51,055 bases of DNA from Gnetum montanum (taxonomy: Eukaryota; Streptophyta; Gnetopsida; Gnetales; Gnetaceae): the NCBI GenBank assembly GCA_015680685.1, contig MNCI01016594.1, positions 829,524 to 880,578 on the forward strand. Reading direction: 5' to 3'. Under the pieces are notes generated by a model. The model was given only the letters and a program-made list of their open reading frames with translations, had not been told where the DNA came from and searched no databases. Shown here piece by piece: positions 10,995 through 21,420 of this stretch; position 1 is the first letter of the stretch, and each line of letters opens with the position of its first letter. The position numbers and the translations under genes are program-made.

Positions 10995-11654
10995 ATGAAT
11001 AATAGATGTGCATCTGGCATTGTCCTAGCTGATCCTGGGCTACATTACGCTCGTTTGCGTTGCATCGCGTGCAAGAGCATAACAAAGCATGAAAATAATG
11101 GACTCAAGCTATTTTACGCTCATTTACGCCGCCAAGCGTAGTGAAGCGTAAACAATGATCAACTTGATGATAAATTACGCTGACGTACGCTGCGTAGCGT
11201 AATGAGTGTAAGGCGATCAATCTGCAAAGAGAAAGGAGCCGATCTGTTGTGCCTCCTTGGACTCTGCCTTTGACCTTTTTGAAGCTCATTATGCATGCTT
11301 TGCATAAGAGAGCGTAAATTCGACCCTGGACAAAAGACTTAGCAGAATATGCGAGAAGTCGCATATTACGCTGCTTAGGCCTTAAGCTTCACCAAATCTG
11401 CTGAAGTAAGTTACCTCTTGATGTCAGACTATGTTAAGCAGAATTACGCTAAGCATCATTATGCTATGTTGCGTAATGTAGCATAGAGACAGAAAGCATA
11501 GTAAAATTGAAATCTGTAAGGAACTTGGAGACTTGATGCCAGGTGCCGTTTCGCCTTGCTTTGCCTTGTTCTACCTTTTGGAATTCTGTCACGAATGTTT
11601 GCCTGAATTGTGAATCTTCACCTGAGGCCAATTCACAATTTCCACAGTGTTTCA

Positions 11655-11669
11655 ATGGCCCCTCTTTGT
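11655..11669 (-). other. Polypurine tract of element G
   Basis: The minus strand reads AAAGAGGGGCCAT immediately before the 3' LTR (which begins TGAAACACTG). This is the expected plus-strand primer site and confirms orientation. Confidence 0.8.
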
Positions 11670-12842
11670 TGATGGTTAGAGGGCTTGCCTGAAAGATGTC
11701 GATAAAGAATACGAAAAACTGGATAGGTAAAATCACCAATAGCATTTATCAATGGTTACTCCAGTGTCGTCCTGTCAACGCAGAGGAGCATAGATGAAGG
11801 AAATGGGAGATAGAATGGTATGGGAGGAAACAGGTTCAGGGAAGACTGAAATGAGGTTTGGGGAAGATGCAAATGAGGTTCGGGGAAGATGCAAATGAGT
11901 AGAGATAGCTTTTTCACGCATAAGCACTCAGGCTGTCTCCTACGATTGCATTTGCATGGAGTTATGCCATCATTTGTAGATGAAGGGGCTTGCATAGGTG
12001 AATTATGTTGAGTCTGCACTGCCTGGGTGAGATGTGTTTCATCCATTTTGCCGACCCCCCATTTTTTGCGTCCATTAGGTGAGTTGCGTTACGCCGATTT
12101 ATGGACTTGATTGTAATGCGAATGCGGAAAGCGTGTGTTGCGTATGCACCTTTTGCGTACGGGAAGTAGATGGTGAAGATGCAGAAAAGTAAGAGCTAGG
12201 GGTAGGAGTGTAGGGAAGACAGGGGTGCACTCCTGAGTGGATAGGCTAACCTAAGTGGCCATCTCAAAGCGCTGTCTGTACCTCACCACTTAGATGAACA
12301 CACCTTCGAACGACGTCCTCATAACAAGTAATTTGCAACCAAAGAAGAGAATAGAGGATACCATTGCCCATGCGAATTACCACGAGGTTGTTGAAACAAG
12401 TACTATTGGAAGCAAGATAAAGTGAACGGGCCATGAAGGAGGAATTGTAGCATGAGGCTAGAGTCTTCAACATTGACTCTTGGCCCAGCATATCATCGCC
12501 AAAGAACATCAGACTCAGCACACCTGATTGGTTATGTAAAGAACCAACTAGGTGAATCTGTGAAGCCAGAGCTTGATAGCAATGATGAGCAGAGATCCCC
12601 AAAGTCGTAATTGATGAGAACTCCTTTGGGGCTCTGGATGGTGAAACTAACCTCTTAGAGGTACCACCGCTGAAATGGGTGCAGTGATGGTATCTCCGAG
12701 GGGTCAGTAGTATGCCCTTCAGTGCATCCGAGGGATCAGCAGAATGTCAGTGAGGTAGTGACGCTGGGGCTGTCTCAGCATCCCACCCCATTTGTCTTGT
12801 AGCTACACAGAGATGATTACGCTCGCTTGACTTGCATGATGG
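11670..12842. other. Unassigned region between polypurine tract and hairpin array, element G
   Basis: About 1.2 kb with no recognisable domain. It holds a short direct repeat near 11848-11898 (a 22-bp unit ATGAGGTTYGGGGAAGATGC repeated about twice). Minus-strand open stretches of 96 and 112 codons (11756-12046, 12264-12602) have no family I recognise and may be chance. Confidence 0.4.
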
Positions 12843-13341
12843 CAGTTTGTGAGTCCCAGTTTTAAGTCCTGGTAGACTGTCGTTGCTAGTTTTAAGTCTC
12901 AGCAGACCATGGTCCCAGTTTGAAGTCTGGGCGGACCGAAAAATGCTAGTTTTTCATCATAGCGGATGGTGGCGAAGCTGATTTATGGTCTCAGTAGACC
13001 GTGCTATGGGTGTCAGTTTTGTGTCATGACCCAGGGACCAGTCTGTGCTGGTTTTACGTCTCAGCGGATGACTACTTACCTGCACCAGTTTTGTGTCATG
13101 GCGGACAAACGGTACCAGTTTAGCGTCGTGGTGGATGCGTGCAGAAAAGGCCAATTTTTCATCTTGACAGACTTGTACAACACTGCCAGTTTTACGTCAT
13201 AGCGGACGGTTACAACTTGCCAGTTTTACGTCGTGGCAGACGATCAGTGCCAGTTTAGCATCGTGGTGGACGCGTGAAGGGAGTGCCGGTTTTCCGTCGT
13301 AGCGGACGGTTGTTGCCAGTTTAGCGTCATGGCGGATGATT
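12843..13341. repeat. Tandem hairpin array 2, element G (about 15 units)
   Basis: Units of 29-37 nt follow the pattern CCAGTTTTA + 4-nt arm + 6-nt loop + 4-nt arm on the plus strand. Arm pairs include AGTC/GACT, GGTC/GACC, TGTC/GACA, CGTC/GACG and CATC/GATG, so stems stay paired while bases change. Loops are usually RTRGCG-like. The array begins just after the pol stop codon on the minus strand. The linkers vary in length. Confidence 0.88.
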
Positions 13342-13375
13342 ATGGCCATACCTAATGTTCACACTGGAGATGCAG

Positions 13376-14400
13376 CTATATGTAGTACTGCTTCAGATAT
13401 ATGTGATTCATAGGATTTGGTAACTCGTTGCCATCAATATCTGCTAGCTTGAATGCTTCGTTGCCATACACNNNNNNNNNNNNNNNNNNNNNNNNNNNNN
13501 NNNNNNNNNNNNNNNNNNNNNNNNNNNNNNNNNNNNNNNNNNNNNNNNNNNNNNNNNNNNNNNNNNNNNNNNNNNNNNNNNNNNNNNNNNNNNNNNNNNN
13601 NNNNNNNNNNNNNNNNNNNNNNNNNNNNNNNNNNNNNNNNNNNNNNNNNNNNNNNNNNNNNNNNNNNNNNNNNNNNNNNNNNNNNTGATTATAAATGAGG
13701 CTCAACACACCGAGTCTCAGATCATNAGAAGGAATTTGCAATTCGAGAGGTAGCACTGCCTCAGATCTGTAGACTAGGCTATAGGGCATATTGTCTGTAG
13801 CCATCCTACATGTAGTACGATATGCCCATAGCACATAGAGGATTTTTTCATGCCACCGTCTCTTGTTGCTGTCGAGCATTTTCTTGAGTAGATTAATGAT
13901 GACTTTGTTTGTGGCTTCAGCTTGACCATTCGCTTGTGGGTAATAGGACGAGGAAAAAGATTATTTAATGCCAAGGTTATCACAGAAGGATTTGGTTTCC
14001 GTACTACTAAACTGTGGCCCGTTATCGGTCACGATAGTCATCGGGAGACCAAATCTAGTTACAATGTTGTCTAAGATGAAATGGAAAATCTGTTGAGATG
14101 TGATCTTCCGTAAAGAAATAGCTTCTACCAACTTCATGAAGTACTCAGTAGCGATAATTATGAAGCTATGACCTACGGAAGATTTCGGTGTGATGGGACC
14201 TATGATGTCTAGTCCCCATCTTTGAAACGACCATGTTATCTGAGTTGTATGTAACTCTGTAGGCGACACGTGTATAAGATTTGCGTAACGCTGAAACGTG
14301 TTGCAAGTTTTAACCTTTGTTAGACAATATTTTTCCATGTATGGCCAGTAATACCCTAAGCGATGAATTTTTGAAGCCATAGCCCGTGGTGCTACATGTC
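13376..14400 (-). pseudogene. Integrase, element G
   Basis: The catalytic triad is readable in one frame: first Asp in WGLDIIGPITP (about 14200-14220), second in TDNGPQF (about 14010-14030), and Glu in NGQAEATNK (about 13905-13935). The HHCC-type N-domain region (GYYWPYMEKYC...CNTFQRYA) is at 14280-14380. A stop codon lies between the second Asp and the Glu, at about 13960. The C-terminal part carries the YRTTCRMATDNMPYSLVY and HIYLKQYYI segments around a 214-bp assembly gap. The last sense codon is near 13379, right beside the hairpin array. Confidence 0.85.
13472..13685. other. Assembly gap (N run)
   Basis: 214 undetermined bases inside the integrase C-terminal region of element G; one more N is at 13726. 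Confidence 0.99.
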
Positions 14401-15330
14401 CTCCGCATAATCCTTCGTGGACCTCGCCAACTATACGTTATGCTTGGTCTTTGTTAACACAAGTAAGCAGCACACCATCATAAGAGCGTCTACAAAGAGT
14501 ACTATCTCCTATGATGACGTACTACCTAGCTCGCTTGCGGATTGCATATTTCTGCGTGCATGTTAATTCATGCGGTGGCTTGCCATGCAAGAGGTAAGTC
14601 TTAATGCTGTCGAACCACTTTGGCGTTCTATCCTCGAGCAGAGAAGATATTTACGCTGCTTGAATGATGGGATCTATGTAATCTATTATTAATGTGGGAC
14701 AGGTGTCGAACAGGTGTGATGGCACGTTTAAGGCCAGTGTAGCTAGTGCATCGGCCAGTGTGTTATCAGTTCGTGGCACGTGTTGGGCATCGATGGTCGT
14801 GAACCGTTTCAGAAGATCTTTAGCCATATCGTAGTAGGATTGTAAATGTGCAGCCTTGTAGGCGTAGACTCCTGTGATCTAATTGATGATGAGCATCGAA
14901 TCACCCCTAATTGCTAGGTGTCAAACATCGAGTTCGCTGGCAGTTAGTAATCCCCTGAGGAGCCCCTCGTACTCTACCACGTTGTTCGTACAGGAGACGG
15001 TCAAGCGATAAGCGTGAAGACACACATCCTCAGGTGATAGCGTAATAACTGTGGCAACACTACCACCTCTAACGGTTGAAGCTCCGTTGAAGTATAACGT
15101 TGCTTCAGGGCCTGTAAGGATAGGGCTTAAGCTATGTACATGTTCATCTGGAAATTCAGGCTCTATGGTTGCCTGACTATCAATAGGTGATGTTATTAAT
15201 TGGTCGGCTATCGCTTGGCCTTTCGTAGAAGATTGGCCAATGTAATGCAGACCGAATTCTGCCATGATAGCCTTCCAACAAGCTATTTTGCTACTTTCGT
15301 ATAAGTTATGCATAATGGCCCTAAGAATAT
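14401..15330 (-). pseudogene. Second (archaeal-like) RNase H domain and linker, element G
   Basis: A second RNase H domain after the first is a hallmark of Tat-lineage elements. Here it reads LYFNGASTVRGGS (about 15060-15100) and CTNNVVEYEGLLRGL (about 14950-14995). The first acidic position, normally FDGA, is Asn here (FNGA), so this copy would be inactive. Downstream, a helical linker with a degenerate RNase H end (AQHVPRTDNTLADALA near 14740-14790) leads to integrase. Stops near 14880 and elsewhere break it, with the reading frame kept. Confidence 0.8.
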
Positions 15331-16870
15331 TATTTTTACAGATGATGTTGACTTGGCTACGGAAAAGATAATGCCTACACTTCTTGAGCGTAAATACTAA
15401 CGCTAAGCAGTTACGCTCTACTTCATTCTACCTCATTTCATACGCACATAGAGCATGACTCAAGTAGTAGATGGGTACTTCTGACCCATCATCCCTTCTT
15501 TGACAGAGTAATGCAGCTAAGGCTACGTCTGAAGTTGCGAGGTAGATATAAAATGGTTGATCCCTTTGCAGTAGGAAAACTGTTGGCAAGCGTTGAAGCT
15601 CTTGCTTCAAGCTGTCAAACACACACTGACAATCGTCCATCCATTCGAAATTGACCCCCTTTTTAAGCAAATGTTGCATAGGGTGTAACTTGTTGGTTAA
15701 TCTCGAGATGAACCGCCTGATAAACTGTAACCTCCCCTGTAATCCGCATAATTGCTTAAGACTTGTAGGGGGTGTGAGTTCAATAATGGCCTTAACTTTG
15801 TCAGGATCTACGCGTATGCCAGTTTCTGATACCACAAAACCTAGCATGCGTCCGGTTTTGACTCCGAACACACACTTTTTTGGGTTGAGTCAAAGGTCAT
15901 ATTTAGAGCATCTTTTGAGGACTAACTCCAGATCCTCCGAATGATCTTCTAACTTTAGAGACTTAACAACTATATCATCAACATAATCATTCAGTCTCCT
16001 TAGGAGGTAATCACTAAAGATGTACGTCATGGCTCATTGATATGTCACTCCTGCGTTTTTTAAGCCAAAAGGCATCATAGTGTAACAAAAGGTTCCCCAG
16101 GGTGTCATGAATGTCATTGTTAGCTGGTGCTCTAGGTTGATGCATATTTGATTGTAGCCTGAGAAGCCATCCATGAAGGATAAAAGCGCATGTCTAGCGG
16201 TTGTATCCACCAATTGATCGATACTCGGCAATGGGAAGTTATCTTTGATTGTAGCTTTGTTCAAGTCTCGGAAGTCTATGCAGATGCATATTCCTCCGGT
16301 CTTTTTAGGAACCACTACAATGTTAGATATACCCAATCTAAGTAATCAACTGCATGAATAAAACTAGCCTAGTACAGTTTAGTGATTTCATCACGTACTG
16401 CTAGCGTGACTTCTGGCTTGATCTTTCGTGCTTTCTGTCTGATGGCTTTGATACGGGGATCTAGGATTATGTTATGTTGAATTAATCTTGGGTCTAGTCC
16501 TGGCATATCCTCATATGACCATGCAAACACCGTGATATTATTCTGGAGGACCTGTTTTATGGCATCATGTGCCTTTTGGTCTAATAGAGAACTAACCTTG
16601 AGAGTTTTAGTCTCACCCCTATGCGTTACCACAGAGACCTCGTTGAGTGGATCTTCAGTTACATCTCCAGCTTCCAGATCTAGTGTGTGCGTTGATTACT
16701 CTGGCCAGTCTAGAGATGTTTCCGAGGTGGCTATGATTGCGTCATTAAGGGCAAGGTTAGTTTCTATTAGTGTGGGATCAAGCTGTCAAATGATTTCACC
16801 GTGTAAGCTTGTTAAAACTAGTGGTGCAGATAAGATTTCGTCCATCTGTCAATTATCCTGCAAAATTGTC
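15331..16870 (-). pseudogene. Reverse transcriptase and first RNase H, element G
   Basis: The N-terminal linker (TVFAWSYEDMPGLDPRLIQH, about 16460-16530) leads to the palm (ICICIDFRDLNKAT, 16250-16300), SFMDGFSGYNQI (about 16150-16185) and the YVDDIVVKS active site (15965-15992). LGFVVSETGIRVDPDKVKAI and GRLQFIRRFISRL follow, then RNase H with YYLSHAL near 15450. YVDDIVVKS and the FIRRFIS connection are typical of Tat/Ogre elements. From 16336 leftward the frame is the same throughout and only stop codons interrupt it; one frame change lies near 16340-16370. The segment near 16640-16850 is the N-terminal linker of pol. Confidence 0.88.
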
Positions 16871-17183
16871 AAATACAAGAGTAATTAGAAAGATACTAAG
16901 TTTGATGCGATAAGTGTTTAACGAATAACACTTAGTTTAGTGTATAGGAGGTGACGTGACATTACTGAGCGTAAGGCTAACTAAATTTTAAATTTCACGA
17001 ACAGCCTGTAATTAATGAGACCTGATTATGAGGAGATAAGATACAGTAGTTTAGGGTCATTTCAGACCGTAATGCGTGCGATATCTGACGGAATTAATGC
17101 CTTGATCCTTGGGTTCCAGCTCATACTGACACCAGCATTTGGGCAGGTCTTGCTGAAATCGGGTATCAAGTCGGTTAAATTTT
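16871..17183. other. Junction between pol start and antisense gene promoter, element G
   Basis: Non-coding, about 310 bp. It contains a hairpin-forming pair near 16913-16932 (AAGTGTTTAACGAATAACACTT). No LTR or transposon terminus was seen to mark the block as a later nested insertion. Confidence 0.45.
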
Positions 17184-17196
17184 GCATATAAGTAAG
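17184..17196 (+). promoter_or_regulatory. Candidate TATA box of the antisense gene
   Basis: GCATATAAGTAAG lies about 150 bp upstream of the plus-strand ATG at 17343. A purine-rich leader (GAGAGAAAGGAGGAGGAGC, near 17256-17274) follows. Confidence 0.4.
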
Positions 17197-17342
17197 CAGT
17201 TTTCATTTAGAACAGGTTGTTTACCATCGCGAATTTGAATTCTTAGCTGTTACAGAGAGAAAGGAGGAGGAGCAAAAGATTGGAGTGCATCATTTGCAAA
17301 GGCGTAAAGGTGTGAAAGTGTGAAGGTTTTAGAACTATAACT

Positions 17343-20300
17343 ATGGCACCTAAAGTGAGAGGGAAGAACGTGAAATTGGCCAAAATTGATGAGGTGCAAG
17401 GGAGCCTGCAGCGTGTTTCGCAGGCAGTGGTCGAAGTGAGAGACCCTACGCCTTTGAATCAGTAGGCCATCCCTTGCTTATTCATGTTACTTTTGCAGTG
17501 TTTATTCTTGTAGCTTCATTTGTGTAAATTAGAGTTTTAAGCTATGAACCTCGTGTTAAAACGAGGGTTTATACAATAGGATTGCGTCTATCGCCATTGT
17601 CAGGGACAAACCTTGTACTGTTGCAAGGGTTTAGGTGATTTTGGCATGAATAGCTAAGTGTAATTTGTAGATTCTCTATAAATTAAGCATGCAAATCTGA
17701 ATCTAGACATTAATTTGATTATTATTTTCTTTGTACAGGATAATGTTAAAACCCATCTTAATCATCTTAGACATAGTCGGGGTTTTATGCTGTATAAACC
17801 CGATCGTACCTAATGTCCCTCCCCCTTAGACTCGGTTGCATGGAAGGGCCATATGGTTCCGAAAGGGTGTGCTAGAGTTTCTACAGTTTTTACTGCGTAA
17901 CTACAACATTATTGTATGGTCACACCTGTCGGGAGATATTGCTGGCGCCATTTTGGAACACCTGTTAGTAGGTTCTACGCAGGGAATTCTGGCTTTCTTA
18001 ACAGACGAGGCTATCGACATTGGTCGTCCCCAGGACCACGAACTTAGTGCCAGAGGGTTGAGGTGCTTAAGTTGGATCTGGAAAATGGCTCAGTTTAGCT
18101 GTTACCATGCATACAACACTTTGTTCGTGGCCCGTCATGTCTCGACTTACTTCCAGAACCCACTAGGCACAGTGTATTATTTAGGGGGTAAGTGGTTTTA
18201 TTGGCGGTATTGTCATTATATGTCTATTGTATGGGTTTTGTAAAGCATAAGATAAGCATATGTGGTATGGTACAGGATTTTTATCCATGAGAACAAGTTA
18301 GTAGGTAATAATGATACATTAACTTGGACCGAAACGGCAATAAAGGCGTTTACCTCGACTAGCAATGTACACGCTGGTGTAATGGGGCAAACCTTCGACA
18401 TTCATGAGTACCCCACCCGTTACGCTGATGCTTTCCAGAATTGCCAGAATCTTGGGTGGTTACATGAAGAATGGGCTTTGGATCCGCCCCTCACCATTGC
18501 AGACGTGCAGAGGAAACTTCCTCCATTTCCTTTGCCATTTGGACCTGGTAAGGTTACTGTATATTCTATTGTTGCATAGCATAATTGTGAATCGTGAATG
18601 TTGCGCAATAGTGTTTTTTGATATGTGTCTTGCATTGTTCAGTCATGGAATCCTGGGAGATTACCCTTACAATTTTCGGCCACGAGGCGAATACCCTCCT
18701 CTTCCGCTACGGCGACATCAAGGAGGCACAACGCTGGCTCGGCCATGCAACGGCCCCGATTGCGTTGGTTACCAAGCTGCAGGAAGTGAGGCTAGTGCAC
18801 TTATTTTTGGCCATAACTCCTGATGTCGCTACTAGTGAAATGTTAACCCTGGTCAACTCCTTCAGCGAAAGGGCTGAGCGCTTTTGCACGCGTGTGCATC
18901 ATGTACGTGTAAATTTTGATATTAATGCTTAGCTTTTTGCAGACCTTTTTGGTGTCCCCTCTGATGACCTTCCCATAGAGTAAAAGTCGAAGAGGAGCCT
19001 CTCCTATCAGACGTGGCTAGAGGAGTGGCTAGGGGCCAAGAAGGAGGCTAAGGGGATCCCTTGTGAGAAGATGAAACCAGAGATCGCCAAGATGATTTAT
19101 CCCCTGTTCCGGGCCTGAGCTTTCCCCAAGACACTCTCGCAGGGGAGGTTCTTTACCATAGAACAGACCTGTATCATGCAGGAGGTTATGGAGGAAGGGA
19201 CCCAGTTTGACTGGGCAAGTTACTTTGCTAAGGGGTTACGCACTAAAATGATCAGGCTTCGCTAGAAGCTTGATTCTCGTTTCAACGTGCATTTTGCCTT
19301 CTTCATAGCTTGCCTTCGGCGTTTTGCCAAATTTCTGGTTATCCAAAGGAATGGGGTCTGGGTGCAGCAAGACCGAGACCAGCTATCCAAGCCTTAGATT
19401 ACCCACATTTTCAGCACTACCCGAGGACAGGATCCTCCGGAGGGAATTGGCAAATCTCTATCTATAACGACTAGGGATTTGGTGGCGTCTCGAGTGCGGG
19501 GCCCTGACAGTGTAGGCGAGGTGATTCCTACTTACACTAGCGATGCCTTGAGAGGGAAATGCTTGGTGGCTGAAACTATAGAGCCTTTGGCTCGGCGTAA
19601 AAGGCCTCACCTAATCGAGACCCCTGTGGAGCCAGCAAGTGGCACAGGCCATACTGTGCAAGTTAGAGTTCAGTGGAGTAAGCCTCCGCCTGGTAAGTGT
19701 AGAGACATAGTTATGGCAATTACTATATTACGCAACTCTATTCAGCGTATTTTGAATTGTTTAAATGTGTTATGTGATTTGAACAGTGATGCCTGCATAG
19801 CGGTTGACCCCTGGAACAGGGGTAGTGATATTGAGTCATGGGGAAGGGGCCCCAGTTTTGGAAGAGGAGGCCCCAGCTGCTAGGATAAGCGATGCACAAA
19901 CTCTTGTACGTGAGGAGAGGGAGGAGGTGGAAGATGTTGATGTACTCCCCACTGTAACGGGCAGAGGTATGGATTTTGTTAGAAATTTTAAGGGATCTTG
20001 TTAGTAATTAGAAATTTTAACTAAATTACGCTACAAGTGAAGAAGATGCATCCACGTCCGCCGCTGTGAGAAAAGTGTGGAGAGAATTTCCTGACAAGTT
20101 TTCCTTCATGGAAGGCGTTTTCAGTGATATGATCGAGCGTCTCGAGCGCATCGATCCTAAGGCTGGTATGTTACAGCTATAATGGATTTAGTTTATTAGA
20201 AAGTGGTAATGTTTCATTTATATTGATAATTTTTGCTATTAGGAGCTCGCCTTCGATGGGACCCCACAGAGCCCATTGATTTGGACACAGTGGAGTCTCC

Positions 20301-21223
20301 ATCTGATGGGGCGGTCGTGCAATGTAACATTTATGAGGAGATGCGTAAATGTGTGTTACGCTCGACTCGCTCCTTGTGAGAGAGTAAAAATGTCAATGAA
20401 GACCTCTAGAAAAGGCTGCAGAGGTCAGAGAGGGAAAAGGCATCTTTGGCCAAAGAGGTCGAGGACTTAAAATCGTGATGTGAGTTCCTGAAGGCATGGG
20501 AAACGGGTGAGGAGGATTGGTGCACAACTGTTATTGACTACTCCTGCTACTGGACTACATTCAGGAACAATGTGCAAACTAGTCAGGAGTTGGTGGAGCA
20601 GCGAATGCAAATAGAGCTGTTATCTCAGAAAAGCCAAGACTAGAAGGATGTCTGCCCAAGTGTGCAAGAGTGGGGGCAAAAGGAAAAAGATCACAAGCAT
20701 CTGTATAAGTGAGAGTGTCTCCCTTATTGTCAGCATTATCGTTATTCTGCCATTGAAGCTCAATCCTTGCGGGTATTCCTTGATGTCATTGGCGCGTCCA
20801 AAGCCTTTGGGAAGTTCCAGGAGCAGGTGATAGTAAGCACATCCCCGGAAAGAGAGATTACTCTTCTTGGGGGCAAGACTACTAGTCCTACCTTCTTCCC
20901 TAAACTGCCACGATGGACTAGCATGGAAAAGGGAAAGGTGAAAGCTGGAGCTGCTCTGGGAAATGGAGTATGGTCTGAACTAACTGAAGATACAAGAATT
21001 GGAGGGAGAAGGCGAATAGGGTGAGGAACAAGCACAAGAAGAGGAGCGTAATAGCGAAGAGCGTCCTCTTGTGGAGCTGACGTTGGAGCAAGGACTTCAG
21101 GAAGATAACATTCCTCACGAAGGAATACCTTCTAAAAGAGACGGCCCACTTGAGGATGATTTGTTAGGCTTGGAGCCTGACCTAAGGGATATGGGTGACA
21201 GTGGCACCAGAGGGGATGCATAA
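17343..21223 (+). pseudogene. Spliced antisense gene inside element G (HAD/FCP1-like N-domain, coiled-coil C-terminus)
   Basis: Eight exons can be traced: 17343-17461, 17739-18187, 18276-18547, 18643-18906, 18943-19692, 19787-19966, 20043-20165, 20243-21223. All junctions are GT-AG. Six of the seven keep frame, mostly in phase 1; exon 2 to 3 is off by one, probably an indel in the G run at 18184. Exons 1-2 read LIILDIVGVLC and then FLQFLLRNYNIIVWSH, resembling motif I and the Trp-Ser/Thr motif of FCP1/NIF phosphatases. The late DD pair appears lost (NTLFVARH), so catalysis is unlikely. Exon 5 holds RFFTIEQ...SYFAKGLRTKM and LRRFAKF, recalling ORF3 of element E. Exon 8 is coiled-coil then acidic, ending MGDSGTRGDA. 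About ten internal stops, several explainable as CGA to TGA or CAG to TAG, make it a pseudogene. Intron 4 (36 nt) is too short for a normal plant intron. Confidence 0.7.
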
Positions 21224-21420
21224 CTGTAACTTATGCATGATTTTATTGATTGGAATTGAACAATGGTTATATGAATGTTGAAAATACTGGCATTAAGATC
21301 TTCTGTATGGTTTTAAATGCTATTTATTTTATTTTTCTTGGTTTTATATCTTTATTTGCAAAGCGTAAGTGTAGTTGTTAAAGGTTTAGAATAAGTTACA
21401 TTGCTGTGAAATGGATTTGC
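21224..21420. other. 3' flank of antisense gene
   Basis: AT-rich non-coding DNA between the stop codon at 21221-21223 and hairpin array 1. It could hold a plant-type polyadenylation region (TTTTATT, TATTTATTTTATTTTT near 21240 and 21324). Confidence 0.35.

Larger units (their letters stand above)
10113..11654 (-). repeat. 3' LTR of element G
   Basis: The plus strand starts TGTAATGACGG and ends CACAGTGTTTCA. It matches 25998-27491 along its length, with most visible differences being transitions. It keeps about 47 bp (11159-11205) missing from the other copy; the missing piece is bounded by AATGA repeats, suggesting a microhomology deletion in the right LTR. Confidence 0.94.

Noticed and set aside
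12843-13341. Possible CRISPR-like array of regularly spaced repeats
   Set aside because: Units vary in length and sequence, lack unique spacers, and lie inside a plant retrotransposon; they are tandem hairpin repeats.
13428-13698. Open reading frames across the N run
   Set aside because: They exist only because undetermined bases contain no stops.
17343-21223. Ordinary host gene with no link to the element
   Set aside because: It lies wholly inside the G internal region between protease and reverse transcriptase, with no sign of target duplication around it, and uses the same TTACGC-rich style. A nested later insertion is not fully excluded, so this is kept as an open alternative.
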